In this document: positions 35,201-46,121 of the stretch, one piece after another
Numbering within the stretch: position 1 is the stretch's first letter
How the letters are laid out: each line of letters starts with the position of its first letter
Source of the DNA: Monodelphis domestica
Taxonomy: Eukaryota; Chordata; Mammalia; Didelphimorphia; Didelphidae
Direction: 5' to 3'
Length of the DNA: 64,000 nt
Assembly (NCBI RefSeq): GCF_027887165.1
Contig: NC_077230.1
Coordinates: forward strand, 30,021,351 to 30,085,350
Notes under the pieces: model-generated
Told to the model about the DNA's origin: nothing
Database searches by the model: none
The model's input: the letters and a program-made list of their open reading frames with translations, nothing else
Translations under genes and position numbers: made by a program

Positions 35201-36640
35201 AAATGAATCTGATTTGAAAAAAAATCACAAAATTCAAATTCTAGAATAAGTTCTTCTCAACAACATAACAACTTTTTTTGGATGACTTTTACATCTATAA
35301 AGTAGCCAGGGCAATTTCTGTCCTTATAGAATAAAACATTCCCTCTCTGTGTCAGACTGGCTATCAGCCACATTTAGACAATTCTCAAATTCACTGAAAC
35401 CATTATGCATAGCAAGATCTTAGAAAACAAACTTCTAACCATGAGTTTTGTTGTGCTCAATAAAATCTGGTTAACATTTCACATTTAACTGACAAATAGT
35501 TACCACAGTACATTACATTTGTACCATATCAAAATATTAGCAATCCTACCCAAGTTGAGAATTAATTTTAAGTGAAAATTGCTAACTGTGGATTAAGAAT
35601 CTCCCTTTTCTGCTCAGAATTTTCTTTCTTCCTCTCCTTTGGGGGCCCATCCAAAGGGAGAAGGAGGGAAAAAATCATTGAACAGGTTTTGACAATGGAA
35701 AGTTCAAGCTTGCAACTCCCCCCTTTTTACATAGAGACAAGACTATGACAGAAACATACAACTTGTGGCAAGCATGCTGTGAAGGAAAAAAAATCAGTGT
35801 TTTAGGATCCATTCTTAAGAAGAAATATTTGCAGGGAAGAAATTCATTAAAACAATTTCAGTGTACTGCTCCTTTAAGTGAGGCCAGGCTAAACTGCTGA
35901 GACTAGCCCTCTAATTGGCTGAGCTGGCTTTTTTGTTCCCTAGCTCTCTCTGAACTGTATGTGATAATCCATCTAACCTGTCCCTCTTCTTGATGGAGAT
36001 TTCTAACAAAATGATCTTGTAGTATCTGGACAAAACTATTACCTGCTCCCAACTGGTGTTGGGGTGAGCTGTTCATGAACTGACTGCATTTCTCAGGGAA
36101 GGAACTTCTAAATCCCCTCCCATGCAGACTCTTTCTCCCACCCTGAAGCCTGCTGCAGGAGCAAGCACAGTGTTACTCCTTCATAGCCTGCCTGGTTGGA
36201 ATGCAGGCAGAGGGAGCAGGGGAACAGCCACTGCAAAATCAATTCCTCTTTGTGAGACTGCATCCTAAACTCCTTTTTCTTCTTTGTTTAATCTAGCCAC
36301 AACAAAGACTCAAAGAACCCTATAGGACACCCTCTCTCACACATTCATACACCTGTGTCCAAATATAGAAAGACATATGAGATAAACAGTAAAAGCCAGA
36401 AGACAAACAACAGAGACCTGACCTAGGGGCTTATCTTAAGATCTCATTTCTCAGCATGTCTGCCAGAGTGGATATGAAACGTGTAAGGACCATAAAACCT
36501 TAAAGCAAGCTGTTTGACAAGCAGGCTGTTTATCTGTTTTGTTTTTTTTTACAATTACTTTTTTTTATACAATTAAAAAAATTTTTTTTACAATTTTTTT
36601 AATTTTTTTACAATTACAAGTACTCCTTCCCTGTGTGCAA
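30990..36640 (-). other. Provirus interior, no gag or pol recognised
   Basis: About 5.6 kb without a long open frame on either strand and without reverse transcriptase or capsid motifs that I can read. Two stretches look LTR-like in composition (about 31753-32109, with TG/CA ends; about 32400-33236). They may be nested older LTRs, but no partner or target duplication was confirmed. A segment near 34160-34250 is partly repeated near 36607-36700 ('aag.actcc..ttccct.gtg..aggaa.g.gttaa'), a hint of internal duplication. Confidence 0.4.
32162..32262. repeat. Compound (AT)n(AG)n(AC)n microsatellite
   Basis: An alternating AT run to about 32204, then AG to about 32250, then AC to about 32262, inside the provirus interior. 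Confidence 0.97.
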
Positions 36641-36899
36641 GGAAAGAGTTAACAACTGCTGAAGAATGTATCTCAAAGCATCTTGGCTTTAATCAGTGAA
36701 GAAACCTAATACCAGCGACTGCAGCTGGCTGCCTAGTCCTTCCCTTGCAGCCAAAAAAACCTCAGTGTGTCAAAAAAAAAATCACCTAGGGATATAAAAG
36801 CCACCTAGGGCCATAAAATCATCTAGGGATCGTGGGGAGTCCCCCAGTTTCTCATAGGGGTGCAATATCTTCTCAAAAGGGGACTCAAACCCCTTTCCC

Positions 36900-37427
36900 T
36901 TTAAGCTAGTTGAGCGCAATTCCAACCTGATGGAGACGCGGAACACCATACTCAGGGCTCTCTCAACCTGATGGGGACTTGAACCCCATACTCAAGGGAG
37001 TCTAAACACCTGAAAGTTTCAATTTCAGTATGTTCCCTGGACTGTATTCCTTCCCCACCCCTGATCACAAACGCTTCCTCTGTTTTCTGACTATCCTTCT
37101 CTCGAAGGATGAAAACTGTGATAGTCCAAAGTCTGCACTCAGAAACAGGTGGGAGGGTCGGATTGACTCCACGGGGTGAACCCCTCACCCCAGAAAGGGA
37201 TGGGCCATGGAGCTTGGCGTGAGGAGACCTTGTATAAACCGCAAGGACGAATCTTCCACTTAGCCTTATGCTCATCGAGGGTCCTCCTCTCCCCCATACA
37301 CATCCAGCCACTACACTCACACACACACTCACACCCCACTCGGCTCACCTGAAGGTCCGGTCCAATGCAGTGTCATTGGCCCTTCTGTCAAGGGGTTCCA
37401 AGGTGGGGGGATGGGTGAGCCCCCAAA
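36900..37427 (-). other. Provirus 5' leader (fossil)
   Basis: Sequence just inside the 5' LTR in element sense. It starts with the primer-binding-site-like TTTGGGGGCTC and includes, on the minus strand, CTTCAG|GTGAGC at about 37350. That is a plausible major splice donor of the kind gammaretroviral leaders use. A short near-duplicate ('caacctgatggagacg...gaacaccatactcagg', 'caacctgatggggactt...gaaccccatactcaagg') lies at about 36923-36990. Frames here do not resemble known viral proteins. Confidence 0.55.
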
Positions 37428-37853
37428 TGTTAGGGTCCGGGTATTCACCCACCACCAAGGAAGACGCGTTGACAATGCAATCAGGCAAAAGGGCCGTTTA
37501 TTGTACTGTTGCGCACCAGTGAAAACTCTGCCAAAAGAGTTCCAAGTTCCCTTTTTAAGGCTGGGCCTTAAGTATCTTTCAGCATGTAGGCTTCCCCCCC
37601 TCCCCTTTCAGTCTTTCATCTGTTACACACCATTGTTGCTGGCATGTATGGCTCCCTTCAGCCCTTATCTGTTACATACTATTCTTGGAACCTTGGCATT
37701 TTTATGTTATTGGGATTTTCCCAGCCTCAAAGTTTTTATCTGTTCCCCTCTGCAGCTGGGACCTTGGCATATTTGTAGTTCTGAACTTCCAAGGCCAGGC
37801 AGCTCCCAGCTGAACTTCCAAGGCTGGGTAATTTCCAGCTCAGACCTCCCTCA
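37428..37853 (-). repeat. Provirus 5' LTR (right in window)
   Basis: TG to CA, 426 bp, about 95% identical by eye to the left LTR; differences include several at CpG sites. Plus-strand open frames that run over it (37268-37860) are antisense artefacts. Confidence 0.92.
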
Positions 37854-37857
37854 CAAC

Positions 37858-37985
37858 TAACTCCCATAATTGTGAGAATCAAATGAGGTAAATTTTGAAG
37901 GCATTTAGCACAGTGCCTGAGACATGTTAGATATAAATACTAAATATTGTTATTATTGGTATTGTTATTGCTAATACCTTTTTTT
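37858..37985 (+). mobile_element. MIR-like SINE, right part
   Basis: 'taactcccataattgtgagaatcaaatgaggtaaattttgaaggcatttagcacagtgcctgagacatgttagatataaat' completes the MIR begun at 29970, in the same orientation, after the CAAC duplication. Confirms insertion of the provirus into a pre-existing SINE. Confidence 0.85.
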
Positions 37986-37989
37986 TGTC

Positions 37990-38375
37990 ATTTCTCCCCT
38001 CTTTTATGACACTGAATTTCTGCTAAAATATAAACTGTGGAATATTTATGAAGGCATTTTTTGTTTAGACCAAAAGTAAAGTGGTGTTTCATTTTCCTTT
38101 GCTTACTGCCCAGTAATCTTCCCTCTTCTATAATAAGACCCATTTAGGTAAATTGGATGAGAAAACATATGATTCCCCATAGAATTCTGGCCTGTACATG
38201 GAAAGATGTAAAAATTCAGTAATGAAATTGTTAGATCACTGAGTATTCATATCTGCCCATAATTTTCATTTATTTTGAAATTCAGTGCTCTTCACCTTAG
38301 CCCCCTAAAAACAGATTGACCATGATTCTGATGGAGGGGAGGAGCAGGAAGTAAATGAAACAAAGAACATTTTCT
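37990..38375. other. Unique AT-rich DNA
   Basis: Nothing recognised. Confidence 0.4.
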
Positions 38376-38377
38376 TT

Positions 38378-39908
38378 ATTCTTTTATTTAAATGTTTTTA
38401 TTTCATTTAACATTTCCCAATTACATGCAAAAAATTAACACTCATTTAAAAAATTTTGAGTTCCACATTTTCTCTCTCCATCCTATTCTTCTTCTCTCCG
38501 TGAGAAAGCAAACAATTTAATATCAATTAATTATACATGTGAATTCCTACAAACCATATTTCCATATTAGCTATGTGGCAAGAAGAAAACAGACCAAAAA
38601 TAAAGCTAAAAAAGTACGCTTCAATTTGCAATCAGAGTTCATCAGTTCTCTTTCCTATGTGTGGGTAGCATTTTTCATCATGGGTTCTTTGGATCATTGT
38701 CGATAATTGAAGCTAAGTTATTGTTGATCATTCTTAGAATATTGCTGTTACTTTATACAATGTTCTGGTTTTGTTCACTTCACTTTTCATCACTTTATAT
38801 GTCTTCCCAGGTTTTTCTGAAACCATCTCTTATAGGACAATAGTATTCTACCACAATTATATATTACAACTTCTTCAGTCATTCCCCAATTGAGTGTTAT
38901 CTCAGTTTCCAATTGTTTGCCACCACAAGAAGGACCACTAATAATATGTTTGTACAAGTAGTTCTTTCTTTGATCACTTTGAATAAGCACACCTAGTAGT
39001 TGAGTTGCTGGGTCAAAGTGCACAGTTTTATAACCCTTTAGGTGTAGTCTCAAATTGATTTTAGAATGGTTGGACTATGGTCACAGCAATTGCATTAGTG
39101 TTCTAATTTTTCTACAACCTCTCCAATATTTGTCATTTTCCTTTTCTGCCATATAAACCAATCTGATTGGTGTAAGGTGTTACTTCAGAGTTGTTTTGAC
39201 TTGCATTTTTCTTGTCAGTAGTGATTTAGAGCACTCGTTCATGTGACTATTGATAACTTTGATATCTTTGTCTGAAAACTGCCTGTTCTTTTCCTTTTAC
39301 CATTTATCAAATGGGGAAATCACATTTATTCTTTATTAATTTGGTACCATTCATTATCTATATGTATATGAGAAATGATGCTGTCATCAAACAAACTGCC
39401 TATATCCCTCCCCCCCTCCAGTTTCTTGTTTTCTTTCTATTATTGGCTGCATTCATTTTGTTTTTAAAAAGCTTTTTTTTTTTTTAAATTTAAGGTAATC
39501 AAAATTATCCTTTTTACTTTACATGTTCCTCTCTATTTCTTGACTGTTCACAAATTTTTCTCTTATCCATAGATCTAACAAGTACTCCCTGAATTTACTC
39601 ATAACATTACCCTTTGTGTCTAATTCATACATTTTGACCTTGATTTGGTCTACTATGTGAGATGTTGGTCTATACCAAGTTTCTTTGAAACTTCTTCCCA
39701 TTTTCCCAGTAATTTTTGTCAGATGGTAAATACTCCAAAAGCTAGGGTCTTTCCTTCAAAAACATTATTACTATTGTCATTTCCTATTGTATTTTGTATA
39801 CCTAATCTAATCCACTGACCCAGCATTCTGTTTCTTAGCCAGTAACTTCTTATTTCCATGCTTAATCCTTTGTAATATAGTTTAAAATCTGACACTACTA
39901 GGCTGCCT
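38378..39908 (-). mobile_element. Old L1, ORF2 C-terminal half and 3'UTR
   Basis: Minus-strand reading gives ORF2 C-terminal text, for example 38790-39053 with 'LGVLIQSDQRKNYLYKHIISGPSCGGKQLETEIT'. Further upstream there are scraps matching the full-length L1 (the segment complementary to 'ccactgacccagcattctgtttcttagccagtaacttc' parallels 47056-47093). Ends in a T-rich (A-rich in sense) 3' end near 38380. Many changes and stops; older than the 45.5-52.6 kb L1. A SINE1 interrupts or abuts its upstream edge at 39909. Confidence 0.8.
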
Positions 39909-40118
39909 GCCTTCCCTTTCTTTAACTCTTATCTTCTGTCTTAGAATGAATACTGTCAATTGGTTCCAAGGCAGAAGAGTGTTATGGCCTAGATAATGGA
40001 GGTTAAATAATGTCTTTGGGGTACTAAATCTAGGAAGGGTCTGAGTTCATATTTGAACCCAGGACTTCTCATCTCTAGGTCTGGTTCTTAATCACTGAGC
40101 CATCTAGCTAACCCTACA
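39909..40118 (-). mobile_element. SINE1-type SINE
   Basis: In complement it shows the SINE1 order: 'agggttagctagatggctcagtgattaag', 'gttcaaatatg', then 'ccaattgacagtattcattctaagacagaag'. Inserted beside the old L1 in the same orientation. Moderately diverged. Confidence 0.8.
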
Positions 40119-40139
40119 TTACTTTTTTTTTTAAATAAT

Positions 40140-40945
40140 TGATTTTCTTTTCATTCTTGACTTTTGTTTTTCTCCAGATTAGTTTTCATATCATTTTAAC
40201 TATGTTTTCCCAGAATACACATAGATAAACTTTTAAATAATTATTTTCTGATACTTTGTAGTCCATCTTCTCTTCTTCCATCCTATGGCTACCTGCTCCC
40301 TGAGACCTCCAATATTATATAAGACATACATGTGCTATCATGCAGCATGTTTCCGTGTTCATCCTGTTTTGACTTATATTGTATTGCTTATACTAGAAAA
40401 TAACATTATGAAAAATAAATTTATGAAGGAAATCAAGGGAAAATTGGTATGCTTCAGTCTGCATTCAATCTCATCCATTCTTTCTGTGGTGCTGGATAGC
40501 CTTTTTCTGTCATGATACCCTTGGAGCTGTCTTAGAAACTTGTATTGCTAATAATAGTTAAGTCATTTATAATTGATCATCTTACATTATTGTTACTGTG
40601 TACAATGTTCTCCTGATTCTACTCACTTCACTGCATCAGTTCATGTACAATTTTCTAGGTTTTTCTGAAATCATCCAGCTTGTCATTTCTTATATCATAA
40701 TAGTATTCCATAACTCTCATATACCCCAACTTGTTAAGCCATTCCCTAATTGATTGAATACCACATAATTTCCTATTATCACAAAAATTAGCTGCAATAA
40801 ATATTTTTGTACAAATAGGTCCTTTTTTAACTCTTTAGGATAAGAACCCAGTGTGTTTTTGATGGTTTCAAAGGTGACGGTTTTAGATACCTTTGAGCAT
40901 AGTTCCAAATTGCTCTTAAGAATGCTTGGATCAGATCATATATTA
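40140..40945 (-). mobile_element. Old L1 3' end fragment
   Basis: Minus-strand L1: 'tacaatgttctcctgattctactcacttcactgcatcagttcatg', 'aatagtattccataactctcatataccccaacttgttaagccattccctaattga' and the ORF2 C-terminal scrap at 40717-40908 ('SKVSKTVTFETIKNTLGSYPKELKKDLFVQKYL'). It parallels the copy at 38.4-39.3 kb, so is a second old insertion or an older segmental copy. No intact frame. Confidence 0.8.
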
Positions 40946-41007
40946 GTATTGGGGGATAAGTTTCAAAACCACACAAAAATATTCATTTAAAATTATTTTC
41001 AGAAATA

Positions 41008-41165
41008 TTAATATGGAAATAGGTCTTGATCAATAACACATGTAAAAACCAGTGGAATTGCTCATTGGCTACAGGAAGGGAATGGAGGGAGGGGAGGGAA
41101 AGAACATGAATCATGTAACCATGAAAAAAAATTCTAAATTAATTAATTAAATAAACAAAAATATT
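41008..41165 (+). mobile_element. Very short L1 3'UTR end
   Basis: 'aatatggaaataggtcttgatcaataacacatgtaaaaaccagtggaattg...gggaggggagggaaagaacatgaatcatgtaacc...ctaaattaattaattaaataaac' equals the last 150 bp of the L1 at 2.2-3.2 kb. A strongly 5'-truncated insertion. Confidence 0.9.
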
Positions 41166-41389
41166 TGCAGAATACTCATTTTTAAAGTGGTTATTTTCTT
41201 TGAGTTCTGAATGGGTAAAATAGTAATGTGAAATTTAGAATTAAGAAATATAGCATTACTCAGCTAGGAGTGATGATTCCCTTACCTTTAATATAAGCGA
41301 CTTTGATTTCTATGTTCCCTCAATTCTAAACTCATTTCTTTTATGATTATCCTTTTTTTCAGTCATACTGTTTTATGGTTATACTCTTT

Positions 41390-41585
41390 TTTAAACTTTT
41401 ATTTCCATCTTAGAATCAATATTGTATATTGGTTCAAAGGCAGAAGAATGGTAAGAATTAGGCAATGGGTATTAAGTAGCTTGTCCAAAGTCACACAGCT
41501 AGGAAGTAGCTTAGGTCATATTTGAACCCATAACTCCCTATCTCTAGGCCTGGCTCTCAATCCACTGAGCTGCCTAACTACTCCA
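41390..41585 (-). mobile_element. SINE1-type SINE
   Basis: Complement of the SINE1 order: starts near 41585 with 'ggagtagttaggcagctcagtggattgagagccaggcctagagat', has 'ggttcaaatatgacct', 'agctgtgtgactttggacaag' and ends 'attgattctaagatggaaat'. Better preserved than the copy at 39.9 kb. Confidence 0.88.
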
Positions 41586-41589
41586 GCCC

Positions 41590-42485
41590 TTACTGTTAAT
41601 AGGAACTAGTGATTAATAAATGTGGTGTGGACAGCATTAGGATAGACATTTTACAACACAAGTCAAGGTAATGAAAATACATATTTGATGTTGATATATA
41701 AATTAATACTACAATCTTCCCTTGGCTCCCATCCTTATCTCAAAGAATTATAGTGAAAATTTTGACAACTTTATGGTAATGGGTTCTTTGATTAAATTAG
41801 AATATGCTAAGACTTTTGAAAATATTTTCCTTTAAGTTAATTTTAATCCTTGGGAATTTATTGAAAAAATCATTATTATTTGATGTCCTCAATGTAATAT
41901 TGTAGTTTAAGTTTCACGTCTAAAAACTACATAAATACTTTGGAAACACAGTGTATATCAGATGAAGGTTGTTTTCTAGTTTTATTTCCTCTCTTAAGTA
42001 GAAGAAAAGTTATAATACATAATTTCCTTTAATGCTAAAGTCACATGAACAAATTAGAACATGCCCACTCACTAGTAAGACTATCTTCATAAAGCAGGCT
42101 GGGGAAATTTTAATATGTCAACTAGAAAGTGTTTCCAAGGGTAACAAAACTACTCGTTTTTCAAACTTTCTAAATTCATTCTTAGAAAAAAATGTAAATG
42201 AATGTAGAAAACAAAAATATGTGTATATATATATATACATATAATACAACACATCTCCATCTTATCTATCCAACATGATAATACTCTTTGAAAGAATATT
42301 TTTTGTATATCTTGGTATATCTCCAATCATCTTGGCATCATTATCTTCTTCCCTCTTTTTTTCCCCTTTCCCTGAATATCACATCCTAAATTTAGGGATA
42401 TAAAATATACTAAAGGAATCTTATTGGGAACTCATTTGGTATGGTGGGAAAATTATTGGTTTAACACTTTTTGGTATAGAGCAGA
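41590..42485. other. Unique AT-rich DNA
   Basis: Nothing recognised. A small TA-alternating run occurs near 42222-42242. Confidence 0.4.
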
Positions 42486-42489
42486 ATTA

Positions 42490-42665
42490 ATATTAATGAA
42501 TTGAAAAATTTTAAGCACCTAATTTGTGTTAGATAGTATGCTACCAATCCACAAAAATTTTAATAATTTTTCATCTTAAGAAGCTTACATTTTATGGGGG
42601 AGACAATATTTACATATATGGTTATAATCAAAATAAATATAAAGTAATTTTTAGTGAAAATGTAC
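42490..42665 (+). repeat. SINE-like interspersed repeat copy
   Basis: 'ttttaagcacctaatttgtgttagatagtatgctacc...aagaagcttacattttatgggggagacaatatttacatata' matches the family at 20.7 kb in order, with many changes. Confidence 0.55.
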
Positions 42666-42844
42666 TAGCACGTAGGAAATATTTGGAAAGATTTGTTAAA
42701 ATTAATTGTGGCTGGACTCTGAATATTTATATAGGTTGTTGCCAGGGATTTAATTTCTAAATCCCAAAATGAATTACTAAAGTAAATGGAATTTATGGTA
42801 GTTTCTTTACAATATTTCCAATAGAAGGAAGATATTAAGGAATG

Positions 42845-42971
<127 letters not shown>

Positions 42972-42974
42972 TCT

Positions 42975-43700
42975 TGTTTCTTTTGAAACCAGTTAGAATC
43001 TCTAAGCCCTGGCCAGGGGTAGAGAGTCTTAGGAAGATGGGCCTTGCCTGGAGGCTTCATGCCTCCAGAAAGGTGGCATCACTAAGTCAGCTTTTCACTC
43101 ACCAACAGTGACAGTCTAAAAGAAGTCTGGGAGTCTGCCTTTCAGTCACTCCTCAAGGTCTGTCTTCCAGGCGCTCCTCTGAGTCAGTGCCAAAATCTCC
43201 GAACGACTGAATGTCTGAATCCAAATGAATGATCTTCTTCTGCCTTTTGGTCCTCTTTTTAAAGATCTTTTTTTCTTGTGTCACCTCCCCTAAATTTCAC
43301 ATCTACCAATCACAGCAGATGCTTTTTTCCAGGACTGCCCATTCTTTAGTTCTCATTTTCTCTGGTTAGATTATATCTTTAAGTTACTTAACACATTTTT
43401 TTAGTTAAAATCTAAAAATAGATTGTAGCTTACAATTCTAGCTTTACTATAAAGGAAGAGCTAAGTTCCTTCATTGTTACAATCATGAGATTACAATTTT
43501 ATCTTCACAATAAAGAAAGAGCTAAGTATCTTCATTCTTACAAACAGGAGATAGCTAAATCCAATCTTCACAGATTCCATATAGAAGGCAGCACTTGAGT
43601 TAATATGGAAATAATTTCTTAGTGGCTGAAGTGAGTAGTAACTTCATTAAGCAGTCATATCAAAAACAAATAGAAAGAAGGAACACTAACAAAACCATGC
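42975..43700 (-). mobile_element. LTR-like block, probable old solo LTR (fossil)
   Basis: Unit composition, a TTTAAAAAG-type TATA candidate on the minus strand near 43257, and text 'aaatttcacatctaccaatcaca' (43294-43316), also seen in the provirus interior near 32696 ('ttttcacatctaccaatcac'), suggest an old retroviral LTR. A 60-bp tandem repeat at about 43436-43555 ('aaggaagagctaagttccttcattgttacaa', 'aagaaagagctaagtatcttcattcttacaa') would suit a U3 enhancer repeat. Ends not resolved and no target duplication found. Confidence 0.4.
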
Positions 43701-43702
43701 CT

Positions 43703-43860
43703 AAAAGATTCGTGAGGGCTACATGTTGACTTAGAAAACTCTATTTCATTGTTATTAATAAATTAATCCATTAAAATCAGATCAGATCATATTTGTAATC
43801 TGCTTAGGATGTACTTAAGAATTTTGTGGGTCACATGTCTATCACCTCAACTTTAGAGAC
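43703..43860. mobile_element. Fragment of the small hAT-type element
   Basis: 'gggctacatgttgacttagaaaactctatttcattgtt...gtgggtcacatgtctatcacctcaac' matches internal and end parts of the small element at 11.7 and 63.3 kb. Diverged, ends uncertain. Confidence 0.45.
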
Positions 43861-43864
43861 ATGG

Positions 43865-44380
43865 CAACAGCTACTCCAAAAATAGTCTAAAACCTGAATA
43901 GGAAACTTAAAGTTCTTTTATAACACTCAAGAATGAATTTTATTGTTTTCATTGATATTCTGATATTTTAATATACTTACATATATTACTATATATCAAA
44001 ATATATACTCTTGAATTGGGATGAAATCTTTCCATCAATGTACATGGAAGTATTTTAATTGTGGCCTGATTAGATTTTTCTTTTTGAAGCAATTTTTGGT
44101 CTTTGAGTGATTAAAGAAAACTCTAGACACAACTCTAAGGTAATTACCATTACAATATATGTAAGGACAAAATTATAGTCAGTTTCCAGTGCATTGTACT
44201 CAGAAGGTCCACAGTGGACGGAGTGATGTATACTGAGTCAGGAACCCTGTTATCTATTTCCAGGAACACTAGCTTTTCATTTAATAGATTTTTTTCTTTT
44301 CTCATCTGTAATACACTTTAATGTTTCCATGATCTCGCAGATATGAATTCTCAAGTAGTAAAAATAATGACTCTCTGAGA
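43865..44380. other. Unique AT-rich DNA
   Basis: Nothing recognised. Confidence 0.4.
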
Positions 44381-44384
44381 CCAT

Positions 44385-44560
44385 CTATGTGGCCTAAGAA
44401 ATAGAACACTGAACCTAGAATTAGCAAGACCCGATTTCAAATTCAGATTCACACATTTCTTAGGTGTATGACCCTGAGTAATTCACTTAAAATCTCTTTG
44501 CCTCAATTACCTCATCTTTAAAATGAAAATAACACCACTACATACCAACCAGGTGCTGTA
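44385..44560 (+). mobile_element. MIR-like SINE
   Basis: 'gtggcctaagaaatagaacactgaacctagaattagcaagacccgatttcaaattcagattc...tgtatgaccctgagtaattcacttaaaatctctttgcctcaattacctcatctttaaaatgaaaataac' is the MIR order without large gaps. Confidence 0.8.
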
Positions 44561-44789
44561 TTTGAAAATTGTTAAATTGAGGTCTTAGCATGATCAATTT
44601 ATTAGTTACACTAGAATTGATCAATAATTTGGGTCAATGGCCCCTCTCAGTGATGAAAGATTCCAAGGAAGGGCTCATTCACCTTAATATGGTCTTGAGG
44701 ATTACAGAGTTTGATAGGAAGGGAAGACAATCTGATTGATTAAAAATTGACAGCATTGTGAAAGTGGGGACAACATGCTTCGTTATTTT

Positions 44790-45525
44790 ATCTTGGCAAG
44801 TAGACTTCCAGGTACTTTAAACTGTCCATGGTTATTTAAAATGACATTTCTCTTTCTACCTCTTGCTGTTGAACTCTATTGGTAGTTTACAAAAATGCTG
44901 GTAATATATGTGAACTTATTATATATCTTGCAACTTTGCTAAAGTTGTTTATTGTTTTGATAAATTTTTGGTGGATTTTCTACAATTATCTAAGAGTACC
45001 ATCATATCACCTGTAAAGTGACAGCTAAATTTCAGTACTTATAATTCTTTCATTTTCTTCTCTTATGGCTATAGTATTTCTAGAACAATATTTAAAAGTA
45101 GTGGTGATAATGGTTATCCTTGCTTCACTCAGACTTCTGGCCCATTGTCGAATGTAAATGATTAGAATTATGGTCTGGAAAAGAAGCATTTAATATTTCT
45201 AGTTTTCTGCTTTTGGTTGTGAGGCTTTTATGTCCTATTATATGAACAGTTTTTGTGAAGATGGCTTGTACTCCTAAGAAAAAAACATCTAATTTTCCAT
45301 TCCTATTCAGTTTTCCTCAAAGATGTATCAAATTTTTCTAAAGTTCTATGCACTTCTTTAATTTCTTACTTTTTTGGTGTGATTTAACTAATTCTGAAAA
45401 GGCAAGTTTAATGTACCATACTACTATAGTTTTATTATCTATTTCCTCTTATAACTCATGTAACTTCTTTGGAAATTTAGATGCAATGCCATTTGTTGCA
45501 CATATGTTTAATACTGATCTTACTT
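44790..45525 (-). mobile_element. Older L1, ORF2 fragments (left part, split)
   Basis: In complement it parallels ORF2 of the full-length L1. 44790-45130 corresponds to the RT region (segments matching 47450-47760, including 'tatcttgcaactttgctaaagttg' and 'gtgataatgg.tatccttg'). Then, after an internal jump near 45280-45420, it shows endonuclease-region text ('ctttggaaatttagatgcaatgccatttgttgcacatatgtttaatactgatct'). The rest appears at 52624-52695 after the younger L1, which interrupts it. It has an internal deletion and many changes. Confidence 0.75.
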
Positions 45526-46120
45526 TTTTTTTTACAATTAAGGTGATCACATTTATTTATTTATTTGTTTGTTTATTTTAGTTTTTAAAACATTATTTTA
45601 TTTGGTCATTTTCATACATTGTTCATTGGAAACAGATCATTTTCTTTTCTTACCCCCTAACCCACCGCCAACCCTTCCCTAGCTGAGGCGCGATTCATCT
45701 GGGTATCACATGTGTCCTTGCTCTGAACCCATTTCCTTGTTGTTGGTATTTGCATTAGGACACTCATTTGGCGTCTCTCCTCCATCATGTCCCCTCAATA
45801 TCTGTAGTGAGGCAGTTGCTTTTCCTTGGTGTTTTTACTCCCTCAGTTTGTCCTCTGCTTGAGGATAGTTTCTTTTTTTTTTTTTCTCGTGGATCACTTC
45901 AGGTTGTTCAGGGACATTGTAAAGCCATTACGGGAGAAGTCCATTACGTTCTATTGTACCACAATGTGTTAGTCTCTGTGTACAATGTTTTCCTGGTTCT
46001 GCTCCTCTCACTCTGCATCAATTCCTGGAGGTTGTTCCAGTCTCCATGGAATTCCTCCACTTTATTATTCCTTTTAGCAATAGTATTCCATCACCAACAT
46101 ATACCACAATTTGTTCAGCC
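45526..46120 (-). other. L1 3'UTR and tail
   Basis: Non-coding sequence after the ORF2 end at 46122, with the usual marsupial L1 3' order in complement. In element sense the end is A-rich (AAACAAACAAATAAATAAAT), then TGTGATCACCTTAATTG, then a run of about ten A before the target duplication. The non-A segment between two A-rich runs may be a tiny 3' transduction or tail variation. Confidence 0.8.
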
Positions 46121-46121
46121 A

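Larger units (their letters stand above)
30127..37853 (-). mobile_element. Gammaretrovirus-like endogenous provirus (fossil)
   Basis: Two LTRs of about 425 bp bound a 7.7-kb element, flanked by the 4-bp direct repeat CAAC (30123-30126 and 37854-37857). Orientation is minus. Next to the right LTR the minus strand reads TTTGGGGGCTCACCC, like a proline-tRNA primer binding site, and an A/G-rich tract adjoins the left LTR. An env tail is recognisable near the left LTR. Gag and pol are not recognisable in the interior, so the copy is badly broken or was never coding-complete. The LTRs differ at roughly 20 positions (about 5%), suggesting an age of the order of ten million years, depending on the rate used. 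Confidence 0.88.

Noticed and set aside
37268-37860. Plus-strand frames across the right LTR
   Set aside because: Antisense to the provirus leader and LTR; LTR sequence explains them.
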